Below are positions 1 to 12,234 of a stretch of DNA of 64,000 nt, piece after piece (positions within the stretch are counted from its first letter, which is position 1; each line of letters begins with the position of its first letter). The translations under genes and the position numbers were made by a program. This DNA comes from Siphlonurus alternatus (lineage: Eukaryota > Arthropoda > Insecta > Ephemeroptera > Siphlonuridae), in NCBI GenBank assembly GCA_949825025.1, contig OX463785.1:5993979-6057978 (forward strand), given 5' to 3'. The notes beneath the pieces were generated by a model, which worked only from the letters and a program-made list of their open reading frames with translations, was not told where the DNA came from and ran no database searches.

Positions 1-151
1 GTAAAATTTTAATGGACATCAACCTGCATGATTTATTATTCTATATTTGGAGTATTTCTACACAGGACCTGGAGTTACGTGGTAATTTTTTTGTTCAATT
101 TTTTTTTAATCCACTAACACTCTTTGAATCTTCGTTCCATTTTATCTTTGA

Positions 152-244
152 TTTGAAGTCACGTGACCCTCTCATTAGAATTGTATTGGAGGTCAAAGGA
201 AAAGGTTCGTGACGTCAAACCAAGATAAGCTGCGAGAACTATAG
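152..244. repeat. Degenerate copy of CTATAGT-end palindromic MITE
   Basis: The right half (GACGTCAAACCAAGATAAGC then GAACTATAG) matches the intact palindrome at 3669-3788. The left half is decayed. No gene is seen between 1 and 860. Confidence 0.5.
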
Positions 245-274
245 ATTGACAATGGAAGACGAGGTGTACTCTTA

Positions 275-350
275 TGATAATAACTCCTTAAAATCATGCT
301 GCATAACGCTGTGACGTCATAGTCATGCAAATATTTAACGAACGTGGTAG
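275..350. repeat. Fragment of the CGCTGTGACGTCATAGTCATGC repeat family
   Basis: The stretch AAAATCATGCTGCATAACGC followed by TGTGACGTCATAGTCATGC recurs near 41640, 47240, 53165 and 54655. It is a non-coding dispersed element. The following 350-860 is AT-rich DNA with no supported gene. Confidence 0.55.
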
Positions 351-869
351 CTTAGGAAAAGCGAGTTACCACAATAAGATAACATTGCAGCGTTTTGTTG
401 CTAGATTTAAAATTTCATGCATGTAGGTTGAATATTTTAGTAAATTTGAGATATAATTTTTATAAATTAACAAAATTTGTGGAATTTCAAGCAAATTTGT
501 TACAATTACTAAAAATAATGATACATTGCGGATGACGTGCGGTGGCGTTCTTAGATGACCGGAAATTGTTGAGCTATAATGTTTCACTTCCGATCACATG
601 TATATAGAGCGTAATGTAACGTATTTTATATTAATGTGCAAGACATATTCTGGGCCAAACCAAATTTGTTTTATAATTATTATGATATATTCACCCAGTT
701 CAAATGTTTATCTATTGAAATAATTATACATGGGAACAAATATATTATTATTATATTATTATACTGCAAAAGATACCGCTTAATACCTTACATAAATTGT
801 GAAATTCAGAAAAGACCCACTGACCTCTCTATTACAATAAATAAATAATAATGTTATTGAAGTTATTAG

Positions 870-1130
870 AGGGCATTCACAAAGCACAAGGCCACATTTA
901 GGCAACGTCTATCCCAGTATATATATAGTTCTTGGAATTTAGGGCGCTCTATTTTGAGTCTAAAATTTTTGTCTAAATTCAGCCTAAGCCTTAAAAAATG
1001 TGATCTTAAATCGAGCCTTCCAATATTTTGGCTGATGCAAAGGCTCAATTTAAGGCCTTTTTTTAAGGACCAATTTTAGGCTTAATTTTAGACAAAATTT
1101 AAAACTCAAAATAGAGCGCCCTATATATAA
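870..1130. repeat. Palindromic MITE-like element (GGGCATTCACAAAGC end)
   Basis: The left end GGGCATTCACAAAGC matches the family at 11574 and 49287. The inner part 941-1122 is its own palindrome, with AGGGCGCTCTATTTTGAG at the left and its reverse complement at the right. Confidence 0.6.
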
Positions 1131-1149
1131 ATGTAGTCCTCTATTATAT

Positions 1150-1545
1150 AGTTACCCGAATTGAAATATTTTTCTTCTTATATTCACTTTTTAAGCTCTA
1201 TCCTCGTCTAATTTCCTCCTATTTTGCACTATTTCCGAGGAGAAAAGACGAGATTAAGTCTTCTTTACTCTTATTCAGCATAAAATGTTAGAAATTGCGA
1301 TTCACGAAGCAGTTAGCCAGTCTTTTAACCAAGTTTAGCTTAACCACGTTTAACTATACCTGTTTTACGTGTTAAACCACCTAAAACGTGGTTAGAAACC
1401 TGGCTAATTGCTTCGTGAATAGCGCCTATTGTCTTCATTTCAACCTCACTTTGAGCAAGGAAGAAATAATACGTATTCTTGAGGTAGAAATACGTAATTC
1501 AGACGTGTAAAGGATGAGTTGAATATAAATTTTTTTCAACTTTAA
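1150..1545 (+). repeat. MITE family B (CGAGTTGAAAT...) copy 1, interrupted
   Basis: One of nine copies of a roughly 270-bp AT-rich element with shared words such as TCGTCTAATTTCCTCCTATT, CACTTTGAGC and GTGTAAAGGATGAGTTGAA. This copy is split by a second palindromic element at 1295-1427. Confidence 0.75.
1295..1427. repeat. Palindromic MITE family D, inserted in family B
   Basis: A foldback of about 130 bp with ends GCGATTCACGAAGCAGTTAG and CTAATTGCTTCGTGAATAGC. The arms carry AACCACGTTTAACTA. A second copy lies at 53601-53757. The flanking family B sequence continues on both sides. Confidence 0.8.
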
Positions 1546-1956
1546 AAAAATTGTATTTTTACCCCATAGAGATTCAGAGACTCATAAAAACAATAACAAG
1601 AAAACGATATAAAAAACAAATGAACATCTGGAGGAACTTCAGTACGGTGATGAGTGTACTGTGACGTCACAAGTGATTGTGATTTATGTACATTATTATT
1701 CATTCATTGAGGAGTATGACAAATCGTAAGTCGCCTCACGGACTATATGAGCATTGTATGCATGGAGTGTAATGTATTTTATGTGAAAGTGAATTTAACT
1801 TTACAACATTGAATTTGAAGTTATATTATATCACATTTTATTTTGTTTGTTCATATCAGTTGTACTGGAAAAATTTCTTTGACTTCATCCCCCAAAAAAA
1901 TCTGAAAACTCCAAACCCTAATGCTGCTGGGGGGGAAAACGGGGGGTTATTCCCTA

Positions 1957-2058
1957 ATAGAACCATCATATGGTCAGCGCTGTCACTTTGACGAGGCAAG
2001 CCTGCAGCCGCCACCTTGCCTCGTCAAAGTGACAGCGCTGACCATATAATGGTTCTAC
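1957..2058. repeat. Near-perfect hairpin, about 42-bp arms
   Basis: The arms 1959-2000 and 2015-2056 are reverse complements (AGAACCATCATATGGTCAGC ... GCTGACCATATAATGGTTCT) around a 14-nt loop. The sequence just upstream (1929-1947) has two runs of six or seven G and could form a quadruplex. Confidence 0.8.
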
Positions 2059-2059
2059 T

Positions 2060-3425
2060 ATATCGAGTGGGCACGTCTGTCGAGTTTAGCTCGATATGTG
2101 AGTAAATTTTTTCAACTTTTACTGGATTTTGTATGCGTATAAGCATGTAAGCGACATCGTAAAATGTCTAACAGAATCCAGCACGATAGGCAGAAATTGT
2201 CGTAAGAAAGCGGATTGCATTTCGATAGTAAAAAGAAATTTGGCTGTCGTTACGATATGGTCCAAAATGCTTCGAAACCGATAAAAGGTTGTAATTTTAG
2301 AAAAATATAATTATTCCTCGTGTTGGAAGCTGAATTTAACGAGTGATAATTTAAAATAATCTTTGAAAGACGCGCGTTTTACGGCAGTAAGCTATTAGGC
2401 CTGTTCGTAGTTCGTACACCAAGCAGGGTTTACGAACAAGCCTACTGTTTCAACGGACTGTACATATACGTGTTCACTACATATGTGTGTGTTAATGAGA
2501 CACCTGGCAATGTAACCTTATCGAAACTACCTCTTCGGAATGCCGGCATGCACGGGCCAGCGGTGTTTACTGCCTCGTGCGAGCGAGACATTATTTCAAG
2601 CTACCATATATTCCCGATTTTATCGCCTGTCGCAGTAATAATGACAAATATTTATTACATTTGAATTATTTGCGGTTGATCACCGAAGTCAAGCAATGCC
2701 AAACGGTAAAAGCATTTTATAAACAACATCGTACTTCTCTTACTATATGCATCAACGCTGTATAATACTCTTGTTTTATACATATGTGCGACATCACTTG
2801 ATTTTAACAGTTTAATTGATTTATTATTGCACTTTTAATTAAAGAAATATATAATAATTAAAAATATTAAATATTAAATAAATAAAAATAATAAATAAGG
2901 AATAAAATATTAATGTAAATAATATTATTATATTTATATAATAATATTTTATATAATTATAATATATTTTATTTTTATTTATTTATTATAATATAATTAT
3001 ATTAATTATTATTATTTTTAAATAATTCATGTTTAAATATTGATAGCTTCTTCCCTCTTTTATATCAGCTGTAGAGGTGACCTTGTTACACACAGTGCTG
3101 TTATCTTGGTTCAATATTTGCCAGGTAAACTCTCCTCTTATTAGTGATAGAATTATAAATTCAACCTGTTTCATTCCAATCTTCAGTACATCTGCATCGG
3201 TACCATTTCGTCCCTTGAAAATGAAACTCTTTGCTTTTATTTTCAGTCCACTGAACTATCATTTATAAGTGAATCAACTTTGGGACGAAAAAAACTTCCC
3301 TGCATGGTGCTAATTTTGTTTTCCGCGTGTCTGTGTCATTATAGTTCGTGCTAATCTGACGGTCCCTGCACTTGTCAATTGGCACTTCGCATCAACACGT
3401 TCGCCTGCGAGTAGTGCGAGTGCAC
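2060..3425. other. AT-rich intergenic DNA
   Basis: No gene is supported. A partial copy of the CTGCTCGGTGTAC repeat family (GCAGGGTTTACGAACAAGCC) lies near 2425-2450. A short 5S-SINE-like scrap (ATCACCGAAGTCAAGCAA) lies near 2677. The part 2820-3010 is almost pure A/T. Confidence 0.6.
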
Positions 3426-3427
3426 GC

Positions 3428-3658
3428 CTACTAAAGGCGGATTCAGATAGCGACAACGGCGATACGACGCAATTTTGTCACACAAGCTGTGAAATCCTAT
3501 GCGGCGAGCGAATTCGCCAGGTTGCGGCAGCGAAATCGCGTTAATTGCGATGCTCTTTTTTTTAATCACCAAATATGGCCGCCAATAGCTGTCACAGCAA
3601 GTGCGCATTATTCGTTTCGCGTCGCAGGCTAGAAATTGCTATGTGAATCCGCCTTAAG
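3428..3658. repeat. MITE family T (AAGGCGGATTCA ends)
   Basis: Terminal inverted repeats AAGGCGGATTCA and TGAATCCGCCTT bound a CpG-rich 225-bp element. A relative lies at 45243-45473, next to FASN exon 8. Confidence 0.75.
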
Positions 3659-3668
3659 AAATAAGCTG

Positions 3669-3788
3669 CTATAGTCTTCTCGGGTTATCTTTGGTTTGAC
3701 GTCACGAACCTTTTCTTTTGTTCTCCAATATAATACTAACGGGAGTGTCGCGTGACGTCAAATCAAAGATAAGCCGAGACGACTATAG
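3669..3788. repeat. Palindromic MITE (CTATAGTCTTCTCGG ends)
   Basis: A 120-bp foldback whose ends CTATAGTCTTCTCGGGTTATC-like and GATAAGCCGAGACGACTATAG-like pair. Both arms contain a GACGTCA core. A decayed relative is at 152-244. Confidence 0.75.
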
Positions 3789-3957
3789 CTGAGCCCTGCG
3801 ACCTTTTCACGCGTAGAGCAAATTCCAGAATGAACCTTTTTTTTTTTTACAAGAATACACTCTATAGATAAGCTTGGAGCTCGGCGGCGGGGTATTGAAT
3901 AGGAATAAGGGAAGGAAAATATGTTGGCCACGGCCTGTTACACAGAGCAGCATTCGC

Positions 3958-4200
3958 TGAGGTGAGATTGAGGGAACCGTGGAAAACCTCAGTCAGCCGA
4001 CGGACTACTTTTTTTTCTCAATGGACCAAAGCGATGTCCAAAGCCTGGGGAACCACACACAATTGCATCACTGCACTGGGTGGAGAGCGAGATCAATTTA
4101 CCCCTGGGAGGGAGGAACGTAATTTTTACTTGAAACGGTCACCCATCCAAATAATAACCGTAACTTGACTTCGGTGATATGAAAACCGGTCAATTTAATG
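3958..4200 (-). repeat. 5S rRNA-derived SINE, minus orientation
   Basis: Read on the minus strand it starts with a 5S-like promoter region (ACCGAAGTCAAGTTACGG, then ATTTGGATGGGTGACC) corresponding to the internal control region of 5S rRNA. A non-5S body and the conserved tail block GAGGTTTTCCACGGTTCCCTC follow. Other copies are at 13680-14055 and 30293-30640. Confidence 0.7.
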
Positions 4201-4890
4201 CGCAACACTCAAATTCTGATCTTGTCACCTCCATGCAGCAAACTTTGACACTTACTGACGTCACGTTGGTATCAACGAATGGAAAACGAGAACTTTTCTC
4301 AATAATAATCGGAACTGTGGTCCATTTTATCATTATTTAATGACGTCCGCAGTTCTATTTCGCTTTCAGTCTGCAGATAGAGATAAGCTTGCTTTTACCA
4401 TGCACAAATGATGAATATAGAACCTCTTTTCTAAAATATGACTACAGAATGTAGACATGAGAACGTATAAATAAGCAGGAATAATTTTATCTAATGATAA
4501 TACAGTAGTCGTATGTTAAATTGAGCCACAAAATTTTAATACCGTACTATACGTGTGATTTAAATTATTTCAGCTTCGCATACTGAAAGTCGTTTTATTA
4601 TTAATTAATATCACATAAAATGAGCAAAATGCTATATATACGAGGTTGCAAATCGCAGATACAGTATTCGCAAAGGAAAATAACAAGACCAATTATTACA
4701 GTATACTGTTCGATGTCAGTGGACTCGTTTTATAGCATTCATCTTATAAACACAGTCATCGTAGAAGGCGCCAGTCCAATGGAACCAGCTCATCATGAGG
4801 AGTCCATTGAACTGGCTACTGAACCTTCTACTGCGACTCCTTCTATGAAAACTAATTAGGGTGAATCCCCCAAATGAGCACCACACTTAC

Positions 4891-4976
4891 GTTTCTTGGC
4901 GCACACAGACGTTAGGTCCTTCCAGTCCAGTGACCGCTCCCAGCGTCCCCAGCACCAACAACACGAGGTACATCAT
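4891..4976 (-). CDS. First coding exon, secreted or membrane protein with EMI-domain start
   Basis: Minus-strand exon with 28 codons plus two bases. It begins with two adjacent ATGs and ends at a good donor (GAAAC|GTAAGTG). A 3' splice site TTTCAG lies 16 nt upstream of the ATG (exon 4891-4992), so there is at least one 5' UTR exon. The product starts with a classic signal peptide (MMYLVLLVLGTLGAVTG) and then reads LEGPNVCVRQE. The GPNVC signature opens the EMI domain of secreted and membrane proteins such as Draper/MEGF10-type engulfment receptors and TGFBI-like fasciclin proteins. The family assignment rests on this short motif and is inference. No following exon was recognised between here and position 1, so the gene probably continues past the left edge. 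GC-rich codons set it off from the surrounding AT-rich DNA. Confidence 0.6.
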
Positions 4977-5145
4977 CGTATCACCTGATCATCTGAAACA
5001 AGACCGCGTCATCATGAATTTCCACGTTCCCTCAACCAACATGATTTTTAATTTACTTTGGGGCACAACTTTGACAATTTTTTTAAAAGTATTTAAATAT
5101 TCTATTTTTTTCTTCTCAATTCAGTCAACATGAATCACCCATACT

Positions 5146-7469
5146 CCCTAGTAAAACTTTTTCCTGTAAATACCCTGTAAAAACCCTGTAGGCAACCGGT
5201 AGAGGCCAAAAAACCCTGTAAATACCCTGTACACACCCAGTAAAGTCAATTTGACCCTGTAGGCTCTGATTTTACTCTTTTCGCTACTGGTTGCGATCCA
5301 GTAGCAACCCAGTAACTACCCTGTAGCAATAAGTAAAAGTCTCTACTAACCAGTACACACTCTGTAAAACCCTGTACAGCTCGATCCCGTAGCTTACAGG
5401 AACCTACAGACTCCGCTACAGGTAACGGCTATCCTGTAATTTACCAGTAGCTTCCAGTAATCATCGGTAGATTTAGTAAATTGTTATCCTGTAGCGAGTA
5501 CGGGAACCTACAGACTCGCTACAGGAAACAGCTATCCTGTAATATACCAGTAGCTTCCAGTAATCATCGGTAGATTCAGTAAATTGTTATCCTGTAGCGA
5601 TTACAGGAACCTACAGACTCGCTACAGGTAACAGCTAACCTGTAATATACCAGCATCTTCCAGTAATAATCAGTAACTTGCATTAAATTTGAACCTGTAA
5701 CGAGTACAGGAACCTACAGACTCATTACAGGTATAGAGTTTCAAATCACACTGTAATTAGTCAGTAGTTTCCAGTATTTGTGTGTAGCTTTCAACGGTTT
5801 TTAATCCATACATATTATGACACGATTGCCACAGATTCCACTTTTAAGTTTTTTTACATATATTTCTATAATAATATAATTAATATTCATTGCTAGCATA
5901 TTATTTCTATGATTATAAATTATGTGCATCATAAATATAGGCATACATGAAGAACCTTGCATGATACTGTATTTCTTTTAATTAAATTTATAACCTCATT
6001 CTCTTGCTTCTAATATTGTGGTTCCTTTCACCACCTACACAGCTAATTTAAATGTCAATTATAGGAGTCGCTGCAGAAGTGCTTGTATACCTGAAAAGAG
6101 TGTACTTCTCATAAGCTGACATTTAATTTTTAATTGAATAACCATTAAACATGAAATTAATGAATGGACTTGGCTTTCATGCCCGTTTAGAGACTCGTAT
6201 CAATAAGTCTAAAGTAAAATAAAGTATTTCAACAAAAAAATAACAATTAAATAGCTTGTATTTCGAAATAATCTGACTTTAAAAATAAAATCGTATACGG
6301 GTCTTTCACCATACGTCACAAAACAATATGACGTCATAATTGTGTAGGCAAAACATTGTAAGTGGCATAGCAAATACGTGTTAAAGTTGGTCTCGAAATT
6401 AATTTCTCCTGACGATTCGTATCATTTCTCGTAGAAATTTCTTTCATAAATGGTGACAAGAAGAACCAATGCTAGTGAAAAAAAATATTTGGTGACCAAA
6501 ACTGTTATGAGAAAAGAGGTGTTGTGAGTTATGTTAACACGCACAGCATAGGATTTTAGGGTTTTCTGCCTACATCCCGAAGCTCTTCGGGCGGCTTCGG
6601 GCATCTCCGTGCTACCCAAAATGTAAACATGAAATTCCTGTATTACCGTTTTTAAATTATGTGCAGAAAATAATAATTTCTAAAAAATTAAAAATGAAAA
6701 AAAATGAAAGTATCTGTTTTATTATCATTGATGCGTACAATTGAACAAATATTTTTACATGTCTGTAAATTTAATAGTTGATTTTAGATTTTGATTGAAA
6801 ATCTGAGAAACTCGAGTACGCCTGTCACGAGGACGGTGAAGCTTATATAGGCAATTCATAGGTAGTTCTTGTACGCGCGCGTTACTCGTTAGTTAAGGCA
6901 GGTAGGATAGGCTAGGGCTAGGTAGGGTATACGGTAGGGGCTTCTACACAAAGACAGGATGTTAATACTACCTCATTTATATTTTTGCATTACTTTTCTC
7001 TATAATGCTACTGATACTTACAGGGTGTATACAGGGTAAGTTTACAGGGTAGCTACTGGTTCCCACTGACTACCTACAGGGTACCTACAGGAAGCTACAA
7101 GCTAGGTATACAGACTGCTACCGGAACCTACAGGTTACGACAAGGTGGATTTACGGAGTAGCTACAGGTTATTACTGACTGCCTACAGGTTTTTACTGAC
7201 TGCCTACAGGTTCTTACTGACTGCCTACAGGTTCTTACTGACTGCCTACTGGGTACCTACGGGCTAGATACTGATTGCTACCGGAACTTACAGGTTGTCT
7301 TACCAGTAGAACTTGAGATCGAACCCTGTAGGTACCCTGTAAAAATGTAACATCCACAGGGTATGTACAGGGTTCTACAGGGTAAGCTACTGGTTACCTA
7401 CTGGTTTAGAGCTACTGGTTGGCTACAGGGTATTTACAGGAAAGAATCGACTTCAATTTTGCACTAGGG
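5146..7469. mobile_element. 2.3-kb transposon-like element with opposed CCTGTA arrays
   Basis: The ends are inverted: CCCTAGTAAAAC at the left and, read on the minus strand, CCCTAGTGCAAA at the right. Each is followed by TTTCCTGTAAATACCCTGTA or nearly so. The left block (about 5160-5790) repeats CCTGTA, CCAGTA and CGCTACAGG words. The right block (about 7020-7445) repeats the complementary TACAGG and TACTGG words, including three near-identical 21-bp units of the type ACAGGTTCTTACTGACTGCCT at about 7187-7250. The 1.2-kb interior has no long ORF and contains another MITE at 6294-6642. This looks like a non-autonomous DNA transposon with dense subterminal binding sites. The superfamily is unknown and no target-site duplication was clear. 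Confidence 0.6.
6294..6642 (+). repeat. MITE family G (TATACGGG ends) copy 1
   Basis: A 349-bp element nearly identical along its length to 26011-26360. It starts TATACGGGTCTTTCACCATA and ends AAATTCCTGTAT, so short TATACGGG-type inverted ends are present. It lies within the larger CCTGTA-array element. The small ORFs it contains recur in both copies and are not taken as genes. Confidence 0.7.
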
Positions 7470-10400
7470 CTGTATCTTAATTCTCTTACATATAAAATAT
7501 AATATATTATTATATACTGTTTTTTTTTAAAGTTTTTTATTAATAAATTGTGTACAAATACAGTCGAACCAAGACCCTAAATGAAACCCTATCGGTTGGA
7601 ACTGAGTTATACATACAATTATTCAACACGTATAAGGTCTATAATTAGATAACATTTTGTTTAATAGACACAATTATTAATCCGATTTCATTTGGAAGAC
7701 TACGCGGAGTTTGTTATTTACTTTGTACTCTGCAATCGTTTATTAGTTGGTAATCACAAAATTTTGTTCAAACGGAATTCAATTTTATTAGAAAATCATT
7801 AAAAAATAAATAAAATTATTAATTTCTTTATTTAAAATAAACTATACTGTTATCTAATTAATATTTCTATGATATCATCGTTATTATTCGTACGATACAG
7901 ACTGATACAAAATGATCATGAATTAATGAACAGTTAATTCGTATACGATAATAGTAAATAAAATCACATTTGCTCAATTTAACACCCCATAAATTATTCA
8001 ACATTTATTCCTCAGTTTTTTTAAACATATATTATATTATAATGTTGTGAGAAACCAACGTTTAAGTGAAATTAAAGTTTCCTTGTATAATTGTTTAGTT
8101 TCAGATTATTATTACTACGATAGCATGGGAACCATGGGAAAATCAAGTTTAAATTATAGAGCAGCCCCCCCCGTGTGTTATGAGGATTGACCCAATTCCA
8201 CATATTTTCTAGAAATGTAAGGTGATTTCATCAAAATTCCAAATTTAAGATTGTCAGAAGACAAACAAAGCTTTCGACAACGATTATTTTACTTCAAGTC
8301 TGAGATAAGAATATAAATGTGACTTTAATCGCAGAAAGAAAAAAATTGTTGTTGCAGTAATGATTTCATGTAAGAAAGATAAACATTCATTCAAGCGTTT
8401 TTTTTTTTCATATCAAGTACGTACTGCATTTTTTATGAACTTAAATCAATGATTTTTTTTACGAGCAATTACTACTTAGTCTCAAAACACACCTAAATTC
8501 AATAAGTATTTAATTACTTAATTACAAGTATTGTAATTCTATATATATAATTTTTTTAAAAATATACCCAATAAAAACAGGTTTTAATTTATAAATTTAC
8601 AATTAATTTTATATAATATAAGAAATGAATTAAATCGACACATAAAAAAATATGATAATTATTTTTTTTTTACAATATTTACACATCTGCAAAAATCTCT
8701 CTCATAGTTTTTCACAATAAAATTATTATAATTTAAATAACATCTGTAAATTTTTAATATTTATTACAAAAACATAACATCTATCACGTGATCAAAGCGG
8801 GATGATTCACAGAGATCATCTCATTATTATAGCCCCGTATAGCCCTCAACATTTAATAGTCTATTAAAATCAAAGCACCATTGTTGAACACAATAATGGG
8901 CCACGCCCTCATTCACATACAAGTCCAAAAAACTCATACAATCTAAATCAATCCCCCGCATTTACACCTACATCATTATAAGACATAATAAATTTTTTTA
9001 ATAAAACTCGATGACCTTTAAAATATATTTGCATATAATCTCTATAAGTGTAAACAAAACATACATATCACAAAAATATCACCCACATATACACAACTTA
9101 CCTAAAGTTCTAGTAGTTAAAATTCTAACTGTATTAAACTACGTCACTATAGGGTTTATAATATATATCAAAGTACTGGAGAGGTTTAGTGGTTAACTTT
9201 CATTATTATAATATATATTGTAAGAGTGACGAACTAACTGTGGTTGAGTCACCCACTTCCTAGATATTATATTATGAACACTGTATAGAACTACACACTG
9301 CTGCAAATTCAAGAAGTTAGCACAAAAAATCGCTACAACACTTGTGTTTATAATATTTACTTTTTTTTATTTCCTCTTTCTCAAGCTCTACTACACACAG
9401 GACATAAACTTTCTTACAACTGAGTCGACACTGGTCGTACGCAAATGGCTATGCAACTAACAGCATTCCATTAAATATTATATTTAGTTCTAAATTTATT
9501 TAATAGATGGCGACTCTATACAAAATAATAATATATTTTTTAATAATATATTTTTTTAATTTAATTTTATTAGTTTTATATATTATTTTATTATTAAAAT
9601 GATATTTAAATATTGTAAAAATTATAAATGAATTAATTATTTTTAGTTTTAAGCTGTGGTTACGCGAGGATAGATATTTGAGCGATTCAATGCCACGTTC
9701 AAGCGACGTGAAGCAGACTCATGTAAGCTCTAGTCAGACGTCTGGGCGAAGGAAGGTCATATCATAATACAGAGGATTTAGCCCGGGGGGAATAATTGAT
9801 AAGACACCCTTTAAACTTGAAAGCCCTTTAAATGACGGGGAAGAATTTTGTCACCTCCGAGTTATTTTACGGTTAAATATGTTGAGAATTATTTCAATCA
9901 TTATAAACAAAACATCCGGAAGGTACACAATCATATTTGTCTTTTTGACGTTCTTAATTATTAAAATACTAATTAATATTAAATATATTTATCTTCACAT
10001 ATTTATTTTATTTTTTATTATAAATTTAATTGAAATATGTGCCAGTAACCCATATATATTTATAAACTAAATTATTATAAATTTTTTAATAAAATAAATA
10101 AGAATATAATTTCAACCAATTTAATTAATTTATTATAATATCACAAATCTTTACATTAATAATTTTTATAATTTTATTTTAAGTTCAAAACATATATTTG
10201 CTGAAACAAAATAAATATTATATTATATAGAAACTAAAATTATTCTATACTTCAAAAATAAATAAGAATTAAATAATTTTTATTAAATTTAATTTATTAT
10301 GCCAAAAAATTAAAATGTTTATGTCTTATATTAAATTGTATTAATATAATATAGCTTTTAAAATTTATTATAATTGTATTTTATTGTAACTTTCAAATAA

Positions 10401-11395
10401 ATATAGTTTCAAAACCCAAAATATACAGAAAATATTATCATTATTATTATTATATTGTTTTAAAAATAGATAAATTTTTATTATTGTAATTTAATTAATT
10501 GTGTCACAAAAATGTTAATAAAATGTAGTCATTTAATTAATGGTTAAATTAGATGGTTAATTTCTTACATAATTAAATGTAAAGACATTTAAAGCTGAAC
10601 AGAAAATTAATTAATTTTCATTTTTTGCAGTATTAATATCTAATTAATTAATAAATTATTAATAATTAATATTAATTATTAAATTATTATTATAAATTAA
10701 AAATTATAATATTAATTTATTTAATCGCAATTTACTGCATATTACAAATTAGACAGACACAAAGTGTAACTCTTGAAAGTTTATAATAATCAACATTCAC
10801 ATTATTTTTATTCGCGCGCGGTGCAATCGTATGCAAGTCAAATTATGAATGCAAGTCAAATTTTATATGATAAGATTGATAAGTATTAATTAATTTTATT
10901 ATCAAATACGCCATACGGAAAAATAAAAACGCCACCATCAAGGAATCAAGAAGATTTTATTTAAATTAATCCTTATCATACCGCAGCCCAGTGTTTCGGA
11001 TGTCGGCATTGTTAGTTGCATCCTGTGAAACCAATTATTTGAATTTTCTAATTAACGTATATTTTTTTTTGTTTTAGATAAATATCCTTCTGTTTTGTGG
11101 ACGTATTAAGCACACAATCTATGTAGGGAGGTATATTTATATAAATATTCAAGTTCATTTTATTCGTCAAATCCAATTATATTAAATATACATTATTAAT
11201 AAAAAGTGTAAATAAAACATCATTATAATAATATGAATGCTGGGGAAGACACATCCCCACAACATATAAAGCATCAAATAATTTATTAATATGCTCTAAC
11301 AGATAAAGTATTAAGGAGAAACTTTTTATATAAACAGTCTGAAATCTTCATAATTTTGTATATTTTTTTTTAATAAAATTGTTAATTTATTTTAC
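7470..11395. other. AT-rich intergenic DNA
   Basis: About 3.9 kb without a supported gene; ORFs are short and of A/T-driven composition. A slightly GC-richer patch lies at 9655-9850. A half copy of the CATTCGCATTATTTTTAT-type palindrome of 45783-45977 is near 10790-10830. Confidence 0.6.
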
Positions 11396-11397
11396 AG

Positions 11398-11790
11398 GCT
11401 ACCCGAGTTAAAATAAATTTCATCTTTTATTCGCTATATTAAGCTCTCTCCTTGTCTAATTTCCTCCTATTTTGCACCACGAAATTACATATTTTTTTCC
11501 TCTTCTTGAGCATAAAAAATGTTAGAAATATTGTCTCAATTTCATCCTCACTTTGAGCAAAGAGGAAATTATAAGGGGCATTCACAAAGCCCTAAGGCTA
11601 CATTTAGGGCTCGATAATTTAAAGCCTGATTTGAGGTATGCTTTTTAGACCCAAAATTTCTGATCTTAAATTATCGAGCCCAAAATGTGGCCTTAAAGCT
11701 TTGTGAATGCCTCTTTATGTGTTTTAAAGGTAAAAAGATTAGATTTAGATATGTAAAGGATGAGTTGAAGACGTAATCCATGCTCTTCCG
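11398..11790 (+). repeat. MITE family B copy 2, interrupted
   Basis: Begins ACCCGAGTTAAAATAAATTTC and ends GGATGAGTTGAAGACGTAAT. It is split at 11574-11713 by a palindromic element of the GGGCATTCACAAAGC family; family B sequence resumes directly after it. Confidence 0.75.
11574..11713. repeat. Palindromic MITE family C, inserted in family B
   Basis: A 140-bp foldback with arms GGGGCATTCACAAAGCCCTA and ATGTGGCCTTAAAGCTTTGTG. It is close to the copy at 49287-49430. Confidence 0.8.
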
Positions 11791-12127
11791 AAAATTTCAA
11801 ATCTGTACCTTTCTTTATCAAGGAGCTGCATGAAAATTGCAAATCTGGCAGGGATTTAAATTTCTTTCCGTTCCGAGGAATACCGCGGGTATATTCTCAT
11901 TATCTTAACAAGTCGCATGTCACACCTCTATGACAAATGTGACCGAGTGTGCGGAAACCACAAACCTGCGTCACTGAGTGACTCTATTCCTGGGATCATG
12001 TTTGTTATGTCAACATATGGCACGTGTCTATCGGGAGTCGAACCGCAGGCCGCAGGGAATGTCGTGAATCATAGGCATGTGTGATGTTGCATAATTATAT
12101 AGAACACTGAATTTTAATTTTTTAATA

Positions 12128-12131
<4 letters not shown>

Positions 12132-12183
<52 letters not shown>

Positions 12184-12234
12184 TGGTTGGTATTTTGGGG
12201 CAATTGACACATTTTGACATTTTGGTCATGTATG

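Noticed and set aside
4620..4859. Plus-strand 79-codon ORF ending ELATEPSTATPSMKTN
   Set aside because: The last part looks somewhat protein-like, but GCCAGTCCAATGGA/TCCATTGAACTGGC forms a hairpin within it and no acceptor or homology supports an exon.
5150..5790. CRISPR-like array
   Set aside because: Words are short, irregularly spaced and degenerate, spacers are not unique, and the DNA is plainly from an animal.
6422..6619. ORF starting MGSTEMPEAARR, repeated at 26138-26335
   Set aside because: Both lie in copies of a MITE and share its sequence; there is no domain or promoter, and a repeat-borne chance frame is simpler.
9655..9850. GC-richer patch as a possible exon
   Set aside because: No open frame, splice pair or motif supports it on either strand.
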